DNA from: Dactylosporangium aurantiacum
GTDB taxonomy: Bacteria; Actinomycetota; Actinomycetes; Mycobacteriales; Micromonosporaceae
Direction of reading: 5' to 3'
Assembly: GCF_000716715.1 (NCBI RefSeq)
Contig: NZ_JNYJ01000022.1
Location: 124,001-188,000, forward strand
DNA: 64,000 bases
Part shown: piece by piece, positions 34,739 to 43,868 of the stretch
How the letters are laid out: each line of letters starts with the position of its first letter
How positions within the stretch are numbered: position 1 is the first letter of the stretch
Translations under genes and position numbers: made by a program
Notes under the pieces: generated by a model
The model's database searches: none
Seen by the model: the letters and a program-made list of their open reading frames with translations, nothing else
What the model was told of the DNA's origin: nothing

Positions 34739-34929
34739 ACGCCTTGCGTGCACCATGGTACCCGCCCGGTCGAGGCATATGCCGCGGGCGGCCGGGCCCG
34801 CTCGGGACATTTCGGGCACCCGGCGGCGCGATCCGCCGTCACGGGCCGCAACGCGGACCGTTCGTCGATACGACCCGCGTCGATCACTGTGCAACGATCC
34901 AGGCCTGCGAGCGTGTGGAGGTTCGAGCA

Positions 34930-36369
34930 ATGGTGGAGCGGATCGTCGTGCCCTTCGAAGGTGACGGGGCCGGCGTCGGCGGCCTCACCTGGGGCCAGCA
35001 GCAGGTGTGGCGGGCGATCGTCGAGGTCGGCGCGTCGATGAGCATGGGCGGGGTCGTGCCGGTCACCGACGGCCGTGTCGTGCCCGACTTCGTCGAGGAG
35101 CTGCGGTTCCTGATGAGCCGGTTCGCGGCGCTGCGCTCCCGCCTGGTCTTCGCCGAGCCGTGGCACGCCACCTCCGTCGACGCGTGCCATCTGGTGCGGC
35201 AGGAGATCGCCGGGCGGGGCGAGGCGGTCCTGGAGGTCCACGACGCCGCCGACGACGAGGACCCGGCCGCGGTCGCCGCCGCGCTGTTCGCCGCGTGGAA
35301 GGCCCGCGACTTCGACTACACCGGCGAGTGGCCGATCCGGGAGGCCGTGGTGCGGCACCGCGGCGCGGTCACCCACGTCGTCGTGCTCGTGTGTCACCTC
35401 GCCGCCGACGGCAGCGGCCTCGGCACGATGATCCGCGAACTCGCCGAGCGGGACCCGGTGACGCGGCAGCCGCGCGGGCCGTACACGGCGATGCAGCCCC
35501 TCGCGCTCGTCGAGGCGCAGCGGACCTCGAAACGGCAGACCGACACCGCGCTGCGCTACTGGGAGGCGCAGCTGCGCGCGGTCCGGCCGCGGCGTTTCCC
35601 CGCCACCGTGGACCGGGGTGAGCCGCGGTGGCGGCGGGTGGTGTGGCGGTCCACGGCGCTGCTGCTGGCCGCGGAGCGGGTCGCGGCGGGGCTCGGCATC
35701 GACACCGCGCCGGTGCTGCTGGCCGCGTACGGCACCGCGTTCAACGCCGTCACCGGGCAGACGGCGCCGTTCGCCACGCAGGTCATCGTCAGCAACCGCT
35801 TCCGGCCGGGCCTCGCCGACGTCGTCACCCCGCTCGCGCAGAACGGCCTCGTCGTCGTCGACCTGCACGGCGTCACCGCCGGCGAGGCGGTCGACCGGGC
35901 CCGCCGCGCGTCGATGAACGCCTCGAAGCACGCGTACTACGACCCGGCGGCCCGGCTCGCGCTGATCGACCGGATCGGCGCCGAGCACGGCGAGCCGGTC
36001 GACCTGGCGGTGTTCTACAACGACCGGCGGGTCGGGGTGATCGAGGCGCACGGCCCGCTGGACACGATGCCGACCGCCGGGGAGATCGAGGCGGCGCTGC
36101 CGCTGACCGAGCTGGTGTCCGACACGCCGATGCCGTACTTCAACGAGAAGCTCATGGTGAACGTCGACGACGTGGTCGGCACCGTGCAGCTCACCGTCGA
36201 GGTGGACACGCACCACCTGGCGATCGGGGACCTGCACCGGCTGCTGGCGGCGATGGAGGCCTTCACGGTCGGAGCCGCCCGGTCACTGGACCAGGCGGCT
36301 CCGGACGCCGACCCGGGTGCCGCCGCGGGCGCGGCGTCGCCGGCCCCTCAGGCCGTGGCCTCGATGTAG
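34930..36369 (+). CDS. Stand-alone condensation-domain protein (C1)
   Basis: 479 residues from ATG 34930, with TGGAGG upstream. The protein is a single NRPS condensation/acyltransferase fold. The active motif is VCHLAADG, so HHxxxDG has lost its first His while His 156 and Asp 160 remain. VSNRFRPGLADVV is shared with the two condensation proteins at 45-48 kb, as is an N-terminal LTWGQQQVWR. The closest relatives in this window are therefore those proteins. It lacks carrier and adenylation partners nearby. Acyl or aminoacyl transfer is inferred from the fold only. Its end overlaps the convergent methyltransferase gene. Confidence 0.8.
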   Translation: MVERIVVPFEGDGAGVGGLTWGQQQVWRAIVEVGASMSMGGVVPVTDGRVVPDFVEELRFLMSRFAALRSRLVFAEPWHATSVDACHLVRQEIAGRGEAVLEVHDAADDEDPAAVAAALFAAWKARDFDYTGEWPIREAVVRHRGAVTHVVVLVCHLAADGSGLGTMIRELAERDPVTRQPRGPYTAMQPLALVEAQRTSKRQTDTALRYWEAQLRAVRPRRFPATVDRGEPRWRRVVWRSTALLLAAERVAAGLGIDTAPVLLAAYGTAFNAVTGQTAPFATQVIVSNRFRPGLADVVTPLAQNGLVVVDLHGVTAGEAVDRARRASMNASKHAYYDPAARLALIDRIGAEHGEPVDLAVFYNDRRVGVIEAHGPLDTMPTAGEIEAALPLTELVSDTPMPYFNEKLMVNVDDVVGTVQLTVEVDTHHLAIGDLHRLLAAMEAFTVGAARSLDQAAPDADPGAAAGAASPAPQAVASM

Positions 36370-37127
36370 ATGCTCTCGTCGTTGCGCAGGACCTGGTCGA
36401 GGTCGGCCACGTCCTGCCGGGCGCCCTCCCGGTAGGCCCGCACCGCGATGCCGTCGGGGTCGAACCCGGCGGTGGTGAGCACGTGCCGCAGCTCTTCCAG
36501 GTCGTAGATCCAGCGGTGGCCGTACACGTAGAACAGCTGGTTGAACATGAAGGCGCCGCGCGGCGGCATCTTCGGCGCGACACCGGTCAGCGCCCGGTCG
36601 ACCCGGCGGCGGTGCTTGCCGAAGAAGCCGTCGCCGTTGACGTAGCTCTGCGCGTAGATCTTCAGGTCGGGCGTGGTGATCCGCACGAATCCGCCCGGCT
36701 TGAGGACCCGCTTGACCTCCTTGAGCCACGCGATGCCGACCTTCATCGACACGTGCTCGATGAGGTGCTCCGCGTACACCCAGTCCACGGCGTCGTCGAC
36801 GATCGGCAGCGGCTGGGAGATGTCCATCTCGGCGAAGAACGCCGACCCGTCGACGCGGTAGATGTGCCCCCGCTCGGAGGTGAGCTCCGGGCTGCTGACC
36901 GACACCAGGTCGGTGCCGAGCGCCTGCGGGTGGTCGGTCTTGAACGCGGCGAACTCGATACCGGTGATCCCCAGCTGGTCGAGCTGCTCACGGGTGATGA
37001 GATCGGTGCTGAGCAGCAGCTCCAGCTTCTCGCACTTGCCGAGGTCGGCGGTGAACGAGTCGACCACCGCCTCGATCCCCTGCGGGTCTTCCCAGTCCCA
37101 GGCTAAACCCGCTGCATCGGTGGACAT
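36348..37127 (-). CDS. Class I SAM-dependent methyltransferase-like protein
   Basis: 259 residues from ATG 37127, with GGAAGGA upstream. The mid-part has VDWVYAEHLIEHVSMKVGIAWLKEVKRVLKPGGFVRITTPDL, the motif II/III region of class I methyltransferases. The N-terminal glycine-rich SAM loop is replaced by FAAFKTDHPQALGTDLVSV, so SAM binding is weakly supported. Proteins of this type often occur in sugar or polysaccharide gene sets as predicted SAM-dependent methyltransferases. The substrate is unknown. Confidence 0.7.
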   Translation of the reverse strand: MSTDAAGLAWDWEDPQGIEAVVDSFTADLGKCEKLELLLSTDLITREQLDQLGITGIEFAAFKTDHPQALGTDLVSVSSPELTSERGHIYRVDGSAFFAEMDISQPLPIVDDAVDWVYAEHLIEHVSMKVGIAWLKEVKRVLKPGGFVRITTPDLKIYAQSYVNGDGFFGKHRRRVDRALTGVAPKMPPRGAFMFNQLFYVYGHRWIYDLEELRHVLTTAGFDPDGIAVRAYREGARQDVADLDQVLRNDESIYIEATA

Positions 37128-37227
37128 CGTTGGGCGGTCCTTCCACGGAAAAGTTGATTGATCTAAACATGTCGTGCAGTGGCCCACAAGGAGCGGAGCG
37201 TGACAGCCCGTCGGGCAGTATTGGCTC

Positions 37228-37980
37228 ATGAACATCACCTGGTGGGGGCATGCGACGGTGGCCGTGGCCGACCGTGGCACCACGATCCTGACCGACCCGG
37301 TGCTGCGCGACCGGCTGGCGCACCTGCACCGCCGCCGCGGCCCGCGCCCGGTCCTGGCCGCCGCGCCGGACGCCGTGGTCATCTCCCACCTGCACGGCGA
37401 CCACTGCGACCTGCCGTCGCTGCGGACCCTGCCGCCGTCCACCCGCCTGCTCGTGCCGCGCGGCGGCGGCGCGTTCCTGCGCTCCCGCCTCGGCGCCGGC
37501 CGGGACATCGTCGAGGTCGCCGCGGGCGACTGCGTCGACGTCGGCGAGCTGCGCGTCCGGGCGGTGCACGCCAACCACGACGGCCGCCGCAACCCGAAGT
37601 CCCGCATCCGGGCCGTCGCGCTCGGCTACGTCATCGAGGGCACCCGCTCGGCCTGGTTCGGCGGCGACACCGGCCTCTTCGACGAGATGCGCTCCCTCGG
37701 CCCGCTGGATCTGGCGCTGGTACCGGTGTGGGGGTGGGGCTGGACGCTCGGCGCCGGCCACCTCGACCCGGCGGGTGCCGCCGAGGCGATGCGCCTCGTC
37801 AACCCCGCGCAGGCCGTCCCCATCCACTGGGGCACCCTGTGGCCGGTCGGCTGCCGGCGGGTCCGGCCCGACCGCTTCCACCGCCCCGGCGACGAGTTCG
37901 CCGACCTGACCGCCGCCGCAGCGCCCAAGACCGACGTGCGGGTCCTGGCGCCCGGCGAATCCCTCACGGTGGCCGCGTGA
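37228..37980 (+). CDS. UlaG-like metallo-beta-lactamase-fold hydrolase
   Basis: 250 residues. ITWWGHATVAV at the N-terminus, the metal motif HLHGDHCD, AVHANHDGR and the Asp-containing WFGGDTG loop identify the UlaG/L-ascorbate-6-phosphate lactonase-like group. CAGTAT (37216-37221) 6 nt before the ATG suggests a leaderless transcript. The gene is coupled by GTGA to a DedA gene. A phosphodiesterase or lactonase role is possible. Confidence 0.85.
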   Translation: MNITWWGHATVAVADRGTTILTDPVLRDRLAHLHRRRGPRPVLAAAPDAVVISHLHGDHCDLPSLRTLPPSTRLLVPRGGGAFLRSRLGAGRDIVEVAAGDCVDVGELRVRAVHANHDGRRNPKSRIRAVALGYVIEGTRSAWFGGDTGLFDEMRSLGPLDLALVPVWGWGWTLGAGHLDPAGAAEAMRLVNPAQAVPIHWGTLWPVGCRRVRPDRFHRPGDEFADLTAAAAPKTDVRVLAPGESLTVAA

Positions 37981-38588
37981 CCACCTTCGGGGCGTTGCTG
38001 GCCGCGATCGCCGGGCTCTTCGCCGTCGTCGCCGTCGGCTCCACCGTGCCGATCCTGCCCACCGGCGCCGCCGTGAGCGCGACCGCGGTCGTCGCCGCGC
38101 ACCGCAGCCCGCTCGCCCTGCTCGCCGTGGTGGCCGCCGGCGCGGCCGGCGCGTACTGCGGCGACGCGGTCACCTACGCGATCTGCCGGGCCGGCGGCGA
38201 GGCCCTCACCCGGCGGCTGCGGTTGCTGCGCCAGCCGCTGCAGCTCGCCGAAGCCGTCCAGCGCCGCCTGACCGCCCGGCCGGTCAGCGCCCTGCTGGTG
38301 TCCCGGCTCGTCCCCGGCGGCCGCATCCCGGTCCTGCTGACCGCCGCGATCGTCGGGCTGTCCTGGCGTCGTTTCGCCACCGCCAACGTGGCCGCCTGCG
38401 CGCTGTGGTCCTCGACGTACGCGGCGATCGGCCTGCTCGGCCGCTCGGTCTTCCCCCAGCCGTGGCAGGGCGTCGTGGCGGCGCTGGTGATCGCCCTCGG
38501 CGCCACCCAGCTGGCCAGTTGGCTGCGCCACCGCCGGGAGCGCCGCGACCGGCGCGCCACGGGCCACGCCCCGTCGGAGACCGCCTGA
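37977..38588 (+). CDS. DedA-family membrane protein
   Basis: 203 residues from a GTG overlapping the previous stop. The conserved DedA/SNARE-associated core is seen as GAYCGDAVTYAICRAGGEAL and VSRLVPGGRIPVLLTAAIVGLSWRRFATANVAACALWSSTYAAIG. Five or six membrane segments are predicted. Family members act as lipid scramblases or flippases, for example of undecaprenyl phosphate or phosphatidylethanolamine. The basic C-terminal tail (RHRRERRDRRATG) is cytoplasmic. Confidence 0.85.
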   Translation: MTTFGALLAAIAGLFAVVAVGSTVPILPTGAAVSATAVVAAHRSPLALLAVVAAGAAGAYCGDAVTYAICRAGGEALTRRLRLLRQPLQLAEAVQRRLTARPVSALLVSRLVPGGRIPVLLTAAIVGLSWRRFATANVAACALWSSTYAAIGLLGRSVFPQPWQGVVAALVIALGATQLASWLRHRRERRDRRATGHAPSETA

Positions 38589-38614
38589 GCGCTGTGGGCC
38601 CGCCAACCGGTGCG

Positions 38615-40843
38615 TCAGTGCGGGCTGTCGGCCGGTAACAGCGGCCGCCCGGGTTCGCGGGGTTCGGGCAGGTCCGTGCCCGGACCGTTCCCGTCGGCCG
38701 CGACCACACCGTCCGTCGCCACCACACCGTCGGCCGCCACCGCAGCGTCCGCCGCGACCGCGCCGGCGGCGGTGGGCAGGCACTGCGCGGCCGGCAGGCT
38801 TCCCGCGGCCGGCGGGCTGTCCGCGGCGTCGTCGCGCAGGCCCAGGTCGGCGAGCCACTGGACCAGCTGGCGGTGCACCGCGGCCGGGCCGACCGGGGTG
38901 CGGTCCAGGCACCGCCAGCCGGCCGGGTAGACCAGCACCGCCTCGGTCTGCCAGCCGCCGATGCCGCCGTGCGAACCGACCAGCTCCTCGAACGCGGCGA
39001 CCTCGTCCGTGCCCGGGTCGACCCGGCTGACCAGGACCAGGTCGCCCACGTTGGCCACGGCTTGGTGGGCGAGGAGGTCCCGGGCGGCGCGGGGACCGTA
39101 CGGCAGCAGCGGGTCCTCGCCGTCGACCTGCCCGTCGCGGAGGCGGTGCCGGCCGGCCGGGCCGAAGGCGACGGGGCCGTCGACGGAGGACAGGCCGACG
39201 ACGAGACCGATGCCGGGATGCTCGGCGAGGCCCTGGATGAGGGCGGGCCGGGCCACGCCGATCTCCTCGACGGTCGCGCGGCCGGGATGCTCGGTCAGGT
39301 ACAGCATCGCCAGGTTGCCCGAGGCGACCGTGACCACCGGGGCCGGTGCGGCGGTCGGTTTCGCGCGGTCGGGGCGGCCGGCGACGGCGAGGAGGAGGTT
39401 GTGGGCGCGGGCGCGCTCGTCGTCGTTCGGGTCCGGGGTGGCGGCGGCCACGTGACCGGCGATCGAGGCGACGACCTGCTCGACGGTCTGGCCGTACCGC
39501 TGGGAGAACGTCGCGCCCTGGCTCTGGCCGTGGTCGGAGAGCACCACGATCTCGTAGCGGCGGCCGGCGACCTGGGCGATGCGGTGCAGGGTGCCGAGGA
39601 CCCGGTCGAGGCCCTCGAGGGTCTGCAGGGCCTCGGGGCGCAACGGGCCGGCGTGGTGGGCGACCTCGTCGTAGTCGACGAAGTCGCAGAAGATGGCGGG
39701 TGCGCCGCGGGTCATCTGCTCCGCGATGAGGGAGACGTTGAGGTCGCGCAGCAGCACGTTGGTGACGGCCCGCAGGGCCACGTACGCGGCGGTGCGGGGC
39801 ACCCGCGGGTACACGTTGCGGAAGCGCTGCCGGCGGGCCTGCTGGATCTCCTTGAGCATCTCGCCGACCGACAGCACGATCGCGCGGGCGAAGCCGTAGG
39901 GGCTGGCGACGAACGCCAGGTAGCCGCGGGCGGTGCGGCCCGGCAGGCCGGCGTTGCTGAAGGTGAGCAGGCTGGTCGGGGCGTCGCCGGAGAAGACGTT
40001 GCTGATGCTGGCGCCACCGTCGGCGAGCAGCCCCCGCCCCGTCGAGATGCGGGCCTCGACCTCGGCGGCGTCCCGCGGCCGGTTGGTGACGACGAGACGG
40101 TCCGTCGCCTTCTCGTACCAGCGGAACGCCGGCACCTCCGACTCGCTGCCGTGCAGGATGCCGGCCTGGCTGGCCGGGGTCGTGGCGGGCATGCCGGTGT
40201 GCCAGGGCACCAGCGCGTGGGTGCCGGTGCGCAGCCACTTGCCGAGGTTGGGCAGGTTGCCGGCCTTCACCGCCCACGACAGCAGGGGCGCGGACAGGCC
40301 GTCGATCTGCACGAACAGCACGCCCGGCTCGGTCGCGGGCCGCTCGTGGTTGCGGCGGACCATCTGCCGCAGCGTCTGGCCGAGGAACACGTCGTCGCTG
40401 CCGGCGTCGGCGAGCCAGTTGACCAGGGCGGTGAGCACGGCCGCGGTCCAGCTGGCGACCCACGCGTCCAGGACGCTGCCGACGGAGACGCCCTCGGCGA
40501 CGCGCAGTGCGGTGAACATGACGCCGGTCTGCAGCAGCACCCCGACGAGCAGGACCCCGAGGCCGCCGATGACGACGGCCACGCCGAACAGCACCAGGCG
40601 CATGAGGGTGCCGATGAGGGCGAGCAGGACGGCCAGCTCGACCAGCGCGGCCGGGCCGCCGGTGGCGGTGACGCCCGGCAGCAGCCAGAAGGTGACGGCG
40701 AGGACCACCACGGACGTGACGCCGCTGCGCAGCAGCGACTTGCCCCACGCGACGGTGAGCCGCCAGTCGCGCAGCATCCGCGCGGCGAACCGGACCCGCT
40801 GCCCGATCACGGACGAGGTCACGACGCGCACCAGCCAGCTCAC
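38615..40843 (-). CDS. Membrane-anchored alkaline phosphatase-superfamily protein with holin-like N-terminus
   Basis: 742 residues. The first 150 residues hold four hydrophobic helices (phage-holin-IV-like). The rest is a phosphodiesterase/sulfatase-fold catalytic domain: VLFVQIDGLSAPLL, GMPATTPASQAGILHG (nucleophile Thr region), FCDFVDYDEVAHHAGPL and VVLSDHGQSQG supply the metal ligands. The C-terminal 80 residues are an Ala/Val/Asp-rich low-complexity tail (AADAAVAADGVVATDGVVAADG). It probably cleaves phosphodiesters or nucleotide-linked substrates at the membrane. Homologues are common in actinobacteria but poorly characterised. Confidence 0.8.
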   Translation of the reverse strand: MSWLVRVVTSSVIGQRVRFAARMLRDWRLTVAWGKSLLRSGVTSVVVLAVTFWLLPGVTATGGPAALVELAVLLALIGTLMRLVLFGVAVVIGGLGVLLVGVLLQTGVMFTALRVAEGVSVGSVLDAWVASWTAAVLTALVNWLADAGSDDVFLGQTLRQMVRRNHERPATEPGVLFVQIDGLSAPLLSWAVKAGNLPNLGKWLRTGTHALVPWHTGMPATTPASQAGILHGSESEVPAFRWYEKATDRLVVTNRPRDAAEVEARISTGRGLLADGGASISNVFSGDAPTSLLTFSNAGLPGRTARGYLAFVASPYGFARAIVLSVGEMLKEIQQARRQRFRNVYPRVPRTAAYVALRAVTNVLLRDLNVSLIAEQMTRGAPAIFCDFVDYDEVAHHAGPLRPEALQTLEGLDRVLGTLHRIAQVAGRRYEIVVLSDHGQSQGATFSQRYGQTVEQVVASIAGHVAAATPDPNDDERARAHNLLLAVAGRPDRAKPTAAPAPVVTVASGNLAMLYLTEHPGRATVEEIGVARPALIQGLAEHPGIGLVVGLSSVDGPVAFGPAGRHRLRDGQVDGEDPLLPYGPRAARDLLAHQAVANVGDLVLVSRVDPGTDEVAAFEELVGSHGGIGGWQTEAVLVYPAGWRCLDRTPVGPAAVHRQLVQWLADLGLRDDAADSPPAAGSLPAAQCLPTAAGAVAADAAVAADGVVATDGVVAADGNGPGTDLPEPREPGRPLLPADSPH

Positions 40844-40941
40844 CTGACCAAGGTTACGTCCCGCCGATCACGTGGATTTCCGAATGAAACACCCCGGAAA
40901 CCGTAGGCTCATCCTGGAGGGTGACCCGCGCCCCGACGCAC

Positions 40942-40976
40942 TGTCGCCCCCGCACCGGAACGGCGCGGGGGCGACA
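40942..40976 (-). terminator. Stem-loop terminator after the lysine-rich microprotein gene
   Basis: A perfect 12-bp inverted repeat (40942-40953 with 40965-40976), 11-nt loop, begins 14 nt after the stop of the 20-codon gene. It supports that tiny gene as a real, separately terminated transcript. Confidence 0.75.
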
Positions 40977-40990
40977 CAGAGCGGGCAGAG

Positions 40991-41053
40991 CTACTTCTTC
41001 TTGCCCTTCTTGTCCTTCTTGTCCTTCTTGCCCTTCTTCGACTTCTTCGCCAT
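40991..41053 (-). CDS. Lysine-rich 20-residue microprotein
   Basis: ATG 41053 has a strong GGGGAGG six bases upstream, and a stem-loop terminator follows the stop. The product has 13 lysines in 20 residues, arranged as KK pairs every third position (MAKKSKKGKKDKK and so on, with Asp, Gly and Ser between). All lysine codons are AAG. A TTGACA sequence (41126-41121) upstream may be part of its promoter. It is divergent from a CYTH-CHAD gene of the polyphosphate-binding type, and lysine tracts bind polyphosphate. A polyphosphate- or nucleic-acid-binding role is inferred. It could also be a ribosome-associated peptide. Confidence 0.7.
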   Translation of the reverse strand: MAKKSKKGKKDKKDKKGKKK

Positions 41054-41229
41054 CGGTGCCTCCCCTTCCCAGGGAACGGTGCGACTTTCGGACCCTCGAA
41101 CAGGGCTCGAATCGTTGCGCTGTCAACACCGTAGCCTCACGACACGCCGAGCGACAGAGGATCACTCACCTTTTCTTGGGCTCCTGTTTACCTTTTCGCG
41201 TCCGGGCGTTCGCTCGGTAAGGTATCGAC

Positions 41230-42807
41230 ATGGCCGAAAAGCTTGAGGTGGAACGGAAGTACGAGCTGCCCGACGACTTCACGATGCCCTCGATGATCGG
41301 AATCGCTGATGTGGTCAGGGTTACAGAGCCCGATGACCAACACCTGGACGCGACCTACTACGACACCGCAGGGCTGCGCCTCACTTCCGGCCGGATGACG
41401 CTGCGCCGCCGCAGCGGCGGACACGACGCCGGCTGGCACCTCAAACGGCCCTCCGGCGGCGAGCGCAGCGAGCTGCAGGTGCCGGCCGGGGACGACGAGC
41501 AGGCACCGCCGCCGCGGATCACCACCCAGGTCCGGGCGGTGACCCGCGGCGAGCCGCTGCACCCGGTCGCCCTCATCCGCACCCACCGCGTCGAGCGGGG
41601 GCTGCAGGACGCGGCCGGCGCCACGGTCGCGCTCGTCGCCGACGACACCGTCGAGACCGAGTCGCTGATCGGCGCCCGCGTCGCGCAGCGCTGGCGGGAG
41701 CTGGAGGTCGAGCTGGTCGACGGCTCCCCCGACGACCTCACCCTCATCGACGAGGCGCTGCGCGCCGCCGGCGCCCGCCCGTCGGCCTCGCCGTCGAAGC
41801 TGTCCCGGGCCCTCGGCCCCGACCACCCGGCCGCCGCCGCGAAGGCCGCCGGGGACGGCGGCACCACCGGGCCGGCCAAGCCCGGCGACGGCAAGCGGGA
41901 CGCGGGCCGGCGGGCGCTCGTCGCGTACGTCACCGAGCAGCGTGACGCCGTCGTCGCCCACGACCCGCAGGCCCGCGCCGGCGACGTCGAGGCGGTGCAC
42001 GACATGCGGGTGGCGACCCGGCGGCTGCGTTCGACGCTGCGGACCTTCGCCCCGCTGCTGTCGGCGTACGAGGGCGACCTCGACCGCCTGCACGACGAGA
42101 TCAAGTGGCTGACGGGCCTGCTCGGCGAGGTCCGCGACGGCGACGTCATGGCCCTGCGCCTCGCCGACCTGCTGGCCGCCGAGCCGCCGGAGCTGGTCGT
42201 CGGTCCGGTCGCCGCGCGGGTCTCGGAGCTGCTCGCCGCCCGCACCCAGGCCGCCCGTGAGCGGCTGATCGAGGGACTGGACAGCGACCGGTACATCGCC
42301 CTGCTCAACGACATCGACGCGCTGGTCGCGGCGGCCGCCGCCGGCGGCCCGGCCGGCAAGGGGCGGATGCGCCGTCTCGCCCGCCGGGCGGTCCGCCGCG
42401 CCGACCGCCGCCTGGCCGCCGCGACCGCGCGGCCGGAGCCGGTGACGGCCGGCACCCCCGCCGGCGGCACCGCCGGCACCGACGTCGCGTTGCACGAGGC
42501 GCGCAAGGCGTACAAGCGGGCCCGGTATGCCGCCGAGCTCGCCGCCCCCGTCGCCGGCACGCCCGCGGCGAAGCTCGCCGACCGGCTCAAGGACCTGCAG
42601 GACGTGCTCGGCGCGCACCAGGACGCCATCGTCACCGCCGAGCTGCTGCGCGAGCAGGGGATGCGGGCGTTCGCCGAAGGGGAGAACGCGTTCACCTACG
42701 GGCTGCTGCACGCCCGTCAGGCCGAGCACGGCCGGGTGGCCCTCGCCGGCCTGCCCCGGGCCCGCCGCCGCGCCACCCGCCAGAAGGTCCGCCGCTGGCT
42801 GTGGTGA
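41230..42807 (+). CDS. CYTH-CHAD domain protein
   Basis: 525 residues. The N-terminal CYTH (triphosphate tunnel) domain starts EVERKYELP, the ExExK signature, and continues with ATYYDTAGLRLTSGRMTLRRRSGG and WHLKRP. The C-terminal CHAD domain (from about residue 235) is helical with conserved His/Arg, e.g. VHDMRVATRRLRSTLRTF and LHEARKAYKRARYAAEL. CYTH-CHAD proteins hydrolyse tripolyphosphate-like substrates and bind polyphosphate granules. It is divergent from the lysine-rich microprotein. Confidence 0.93.
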   Translation: MAEKLEVERKYELPDDFTMPSMIGIADVVRVTEPDDQHLDATYYDTAGLRLTSGRMTLRRRSGGHDAGWHLKRPSGGERSELQVPAGDDEQAPPPRITTQVRAVTRGEPLHPVALIRTHRVERGLQDAAGATVALVADDTVETESLIGARVAQRWRELEVELVDGSPDDLTLIDEALRAAGARPSASPSKLSRALGPDHPAAAAKAAGDGGTTGPAKPGDGKRDAGRRALVAYVTEQRDAVVAHDPQARAGDVEAVHDMRVATRRLRSTLRTFAPLLSAYEGDLDRLHDEIKWLTGLLGEVRDGDVMALRLADLLAAEPPELVVGPVAARVSELLAARTQAARERLIEGLDSDRYIALLNDIDALVAAAAAGGPAGKGRMRRLARRAVRRADRRLAAATARPEPVTAGTPAGGTAGTDVALHEARKAYKRARYAAELAAPVAGTPAAKLADRLKDLQDVLGAHQDAIVTAELLREQGMRAFAEGENAFTYGLLHARQAEHGRVALAGLPRARRRATRQKVRRWLW

Positions 42808-42878
42808 GGCGGGGCGGGTCCACCGGCGGCGGCGAAGACGATTGATTGGGGCAGCGGCGTCTGGGAATGGGTGACGCC

Positions 42879-43856
42879 ATGCGGTTGCGGCGCAGCACAC
42901 CAGGCAAGGGCGGCTACCGGCGCAAGGGGCGGGGCAGGGGCTTCAGCTACCACCACGCCGACGGCGCGGCGGTGACCGACCGGGCGGAGCTGGACCGGAT
43001 CAAGGCCCTGGTCATCCCGCCCGCCTGGCGTGACGTGTGGATCAGCGACGATCCCCGCGGCCACATCCAGGCCGTCGGCACCGACGCGGCCGGGCGGCGC
43101 CAGTACCGCTACCACGACGTGTGGCGGGTCAAGCGCGACGCGGCGAAGTTCGACCACGTCCTGGAGGTCGGCGAGCGGCTGCCGCACATCCGCAAGCAGG
43201 TCGACGCCGACCTGCACACCCGGGGCTTCGGCCGGGACCGGATCCTGGCCGTCGCGGTGCGGCTGCTGGACGTCGGGTGCTTCCGGATCGGCGGGGAGGC
43301 GTACGCGGCCGGCGAGGAGGGCACGTTCGGGCTGGCGACGCTGCAGCGCGAGCACGTCGCGGTGCCCCGCGGCACGGTCCGGTTCTGCTACCCGGCGAAG
43401 GGCGGCATCGAGCGGTCCGTCGACGTCACCGACCCCGACGTGGGCGCCGTGCTGCGGAAGCTGCTGCGGCAGGACACCGGGCAGGAGGAGCTGCTGGTGT
43501 ACCGCGACGGACGGCGCTGGGCCGACGTGCGCAGCGGCGACATCAACGCGTACCTGCGCGACGTCGGCGGCATCGAGATCTCGGCGAAGGACTTCCGCAC
43601 CTGGCACGGCACCGTCCTGGCGGCCCGGCTGCTGGCGCGGGAGCCGCGGGTCACGAAACGGGCCGTGCCGCGGGTCATGCGGGAGGTGTCGGAGTTCCTC
43701 GGCAACACCCCCGCGGTCGCCAGGGCGTCCTATGTGGACCCGCGGGTGGTCGACCTGTACAGCGGCGGCGTCACGATCCCGAAGGCCGCGACGGCGACCC
43801 GTGAGCGCAGCGAGGCGGCGGTGCTGGAGCTGCTTGCCGACACCTCGGGTCGGTGA
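42879..43856 (+). CDS. DNA topoisomerase IB, poxvirus/bacterial type
   Basis: 325 residues from ATG 42879; an ATG at 42867 is an alternative. VIPPAWRDVWISDDPRGHIQAVGTDAAGRRQYRYH is the conserved N-terminal signature. Catalytic residues lie in VGCFRIGGEAYA (Arg), KDFRTWHGT (Arg, His) and the nucleophilic Tyr in ARASYVDPRVVDLY. It relaxes supercoils by nicking one strand through a 3'-phosphotyrosine. Such genes are scattered accessory genes in actinobacteria, and its link to the neighbours is not obvious. Confidence 0.92.
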   Translation: MRLRRSTPGKGGYRRKGRGRGFSYHHADGAAVTDRAELDRIKALVIPPAWRDVWISDDPRGHIQAVGTDAAGRRQYRYHDVWRVKRDAAKFDHVLEVGERLPHIRKQVDADLHTRGFGRDRILAVAVRLLDVGCFRIGGEAYAAGEEGTFGLATLQREHVAVPRGTVRFCYPAKGGIERSVDVTDPDVGAVLRKLLRQDTGQEELLVYRDGRRWADVRSGDINAYLRDVGGIEISAKDFRTWHGTVLAARLLAREPRVTKRAVPRVMREVSEFLGNTPAVARASYVDPRVVDLYSGGVTIPKAATATRERSEAAVLELLADTSGR

Positions 43857-43868
43857 CAGTATCTGCGG
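43834..43868 (+). promoter_or_regulatory. Promoter of the BBE-type oxidase gene, leaderless
   Basis: TTGCCG (43834-43839), 17 nt and CAGTAT (43857-43862) precede the GTG at 43869 by 6 nt. It overlaps the end of the topoisomerase gene. No Shine-Dalgarno is visible. Confidence 0.45.

Noticed and set aside
34755..34964. 69-codon plus-strand frame before condensation gene C1, tested as a possible repeat peptide
   Set aside because: No internal repeats, no ribosome-binding site, and its frame runs into the C1 start region.
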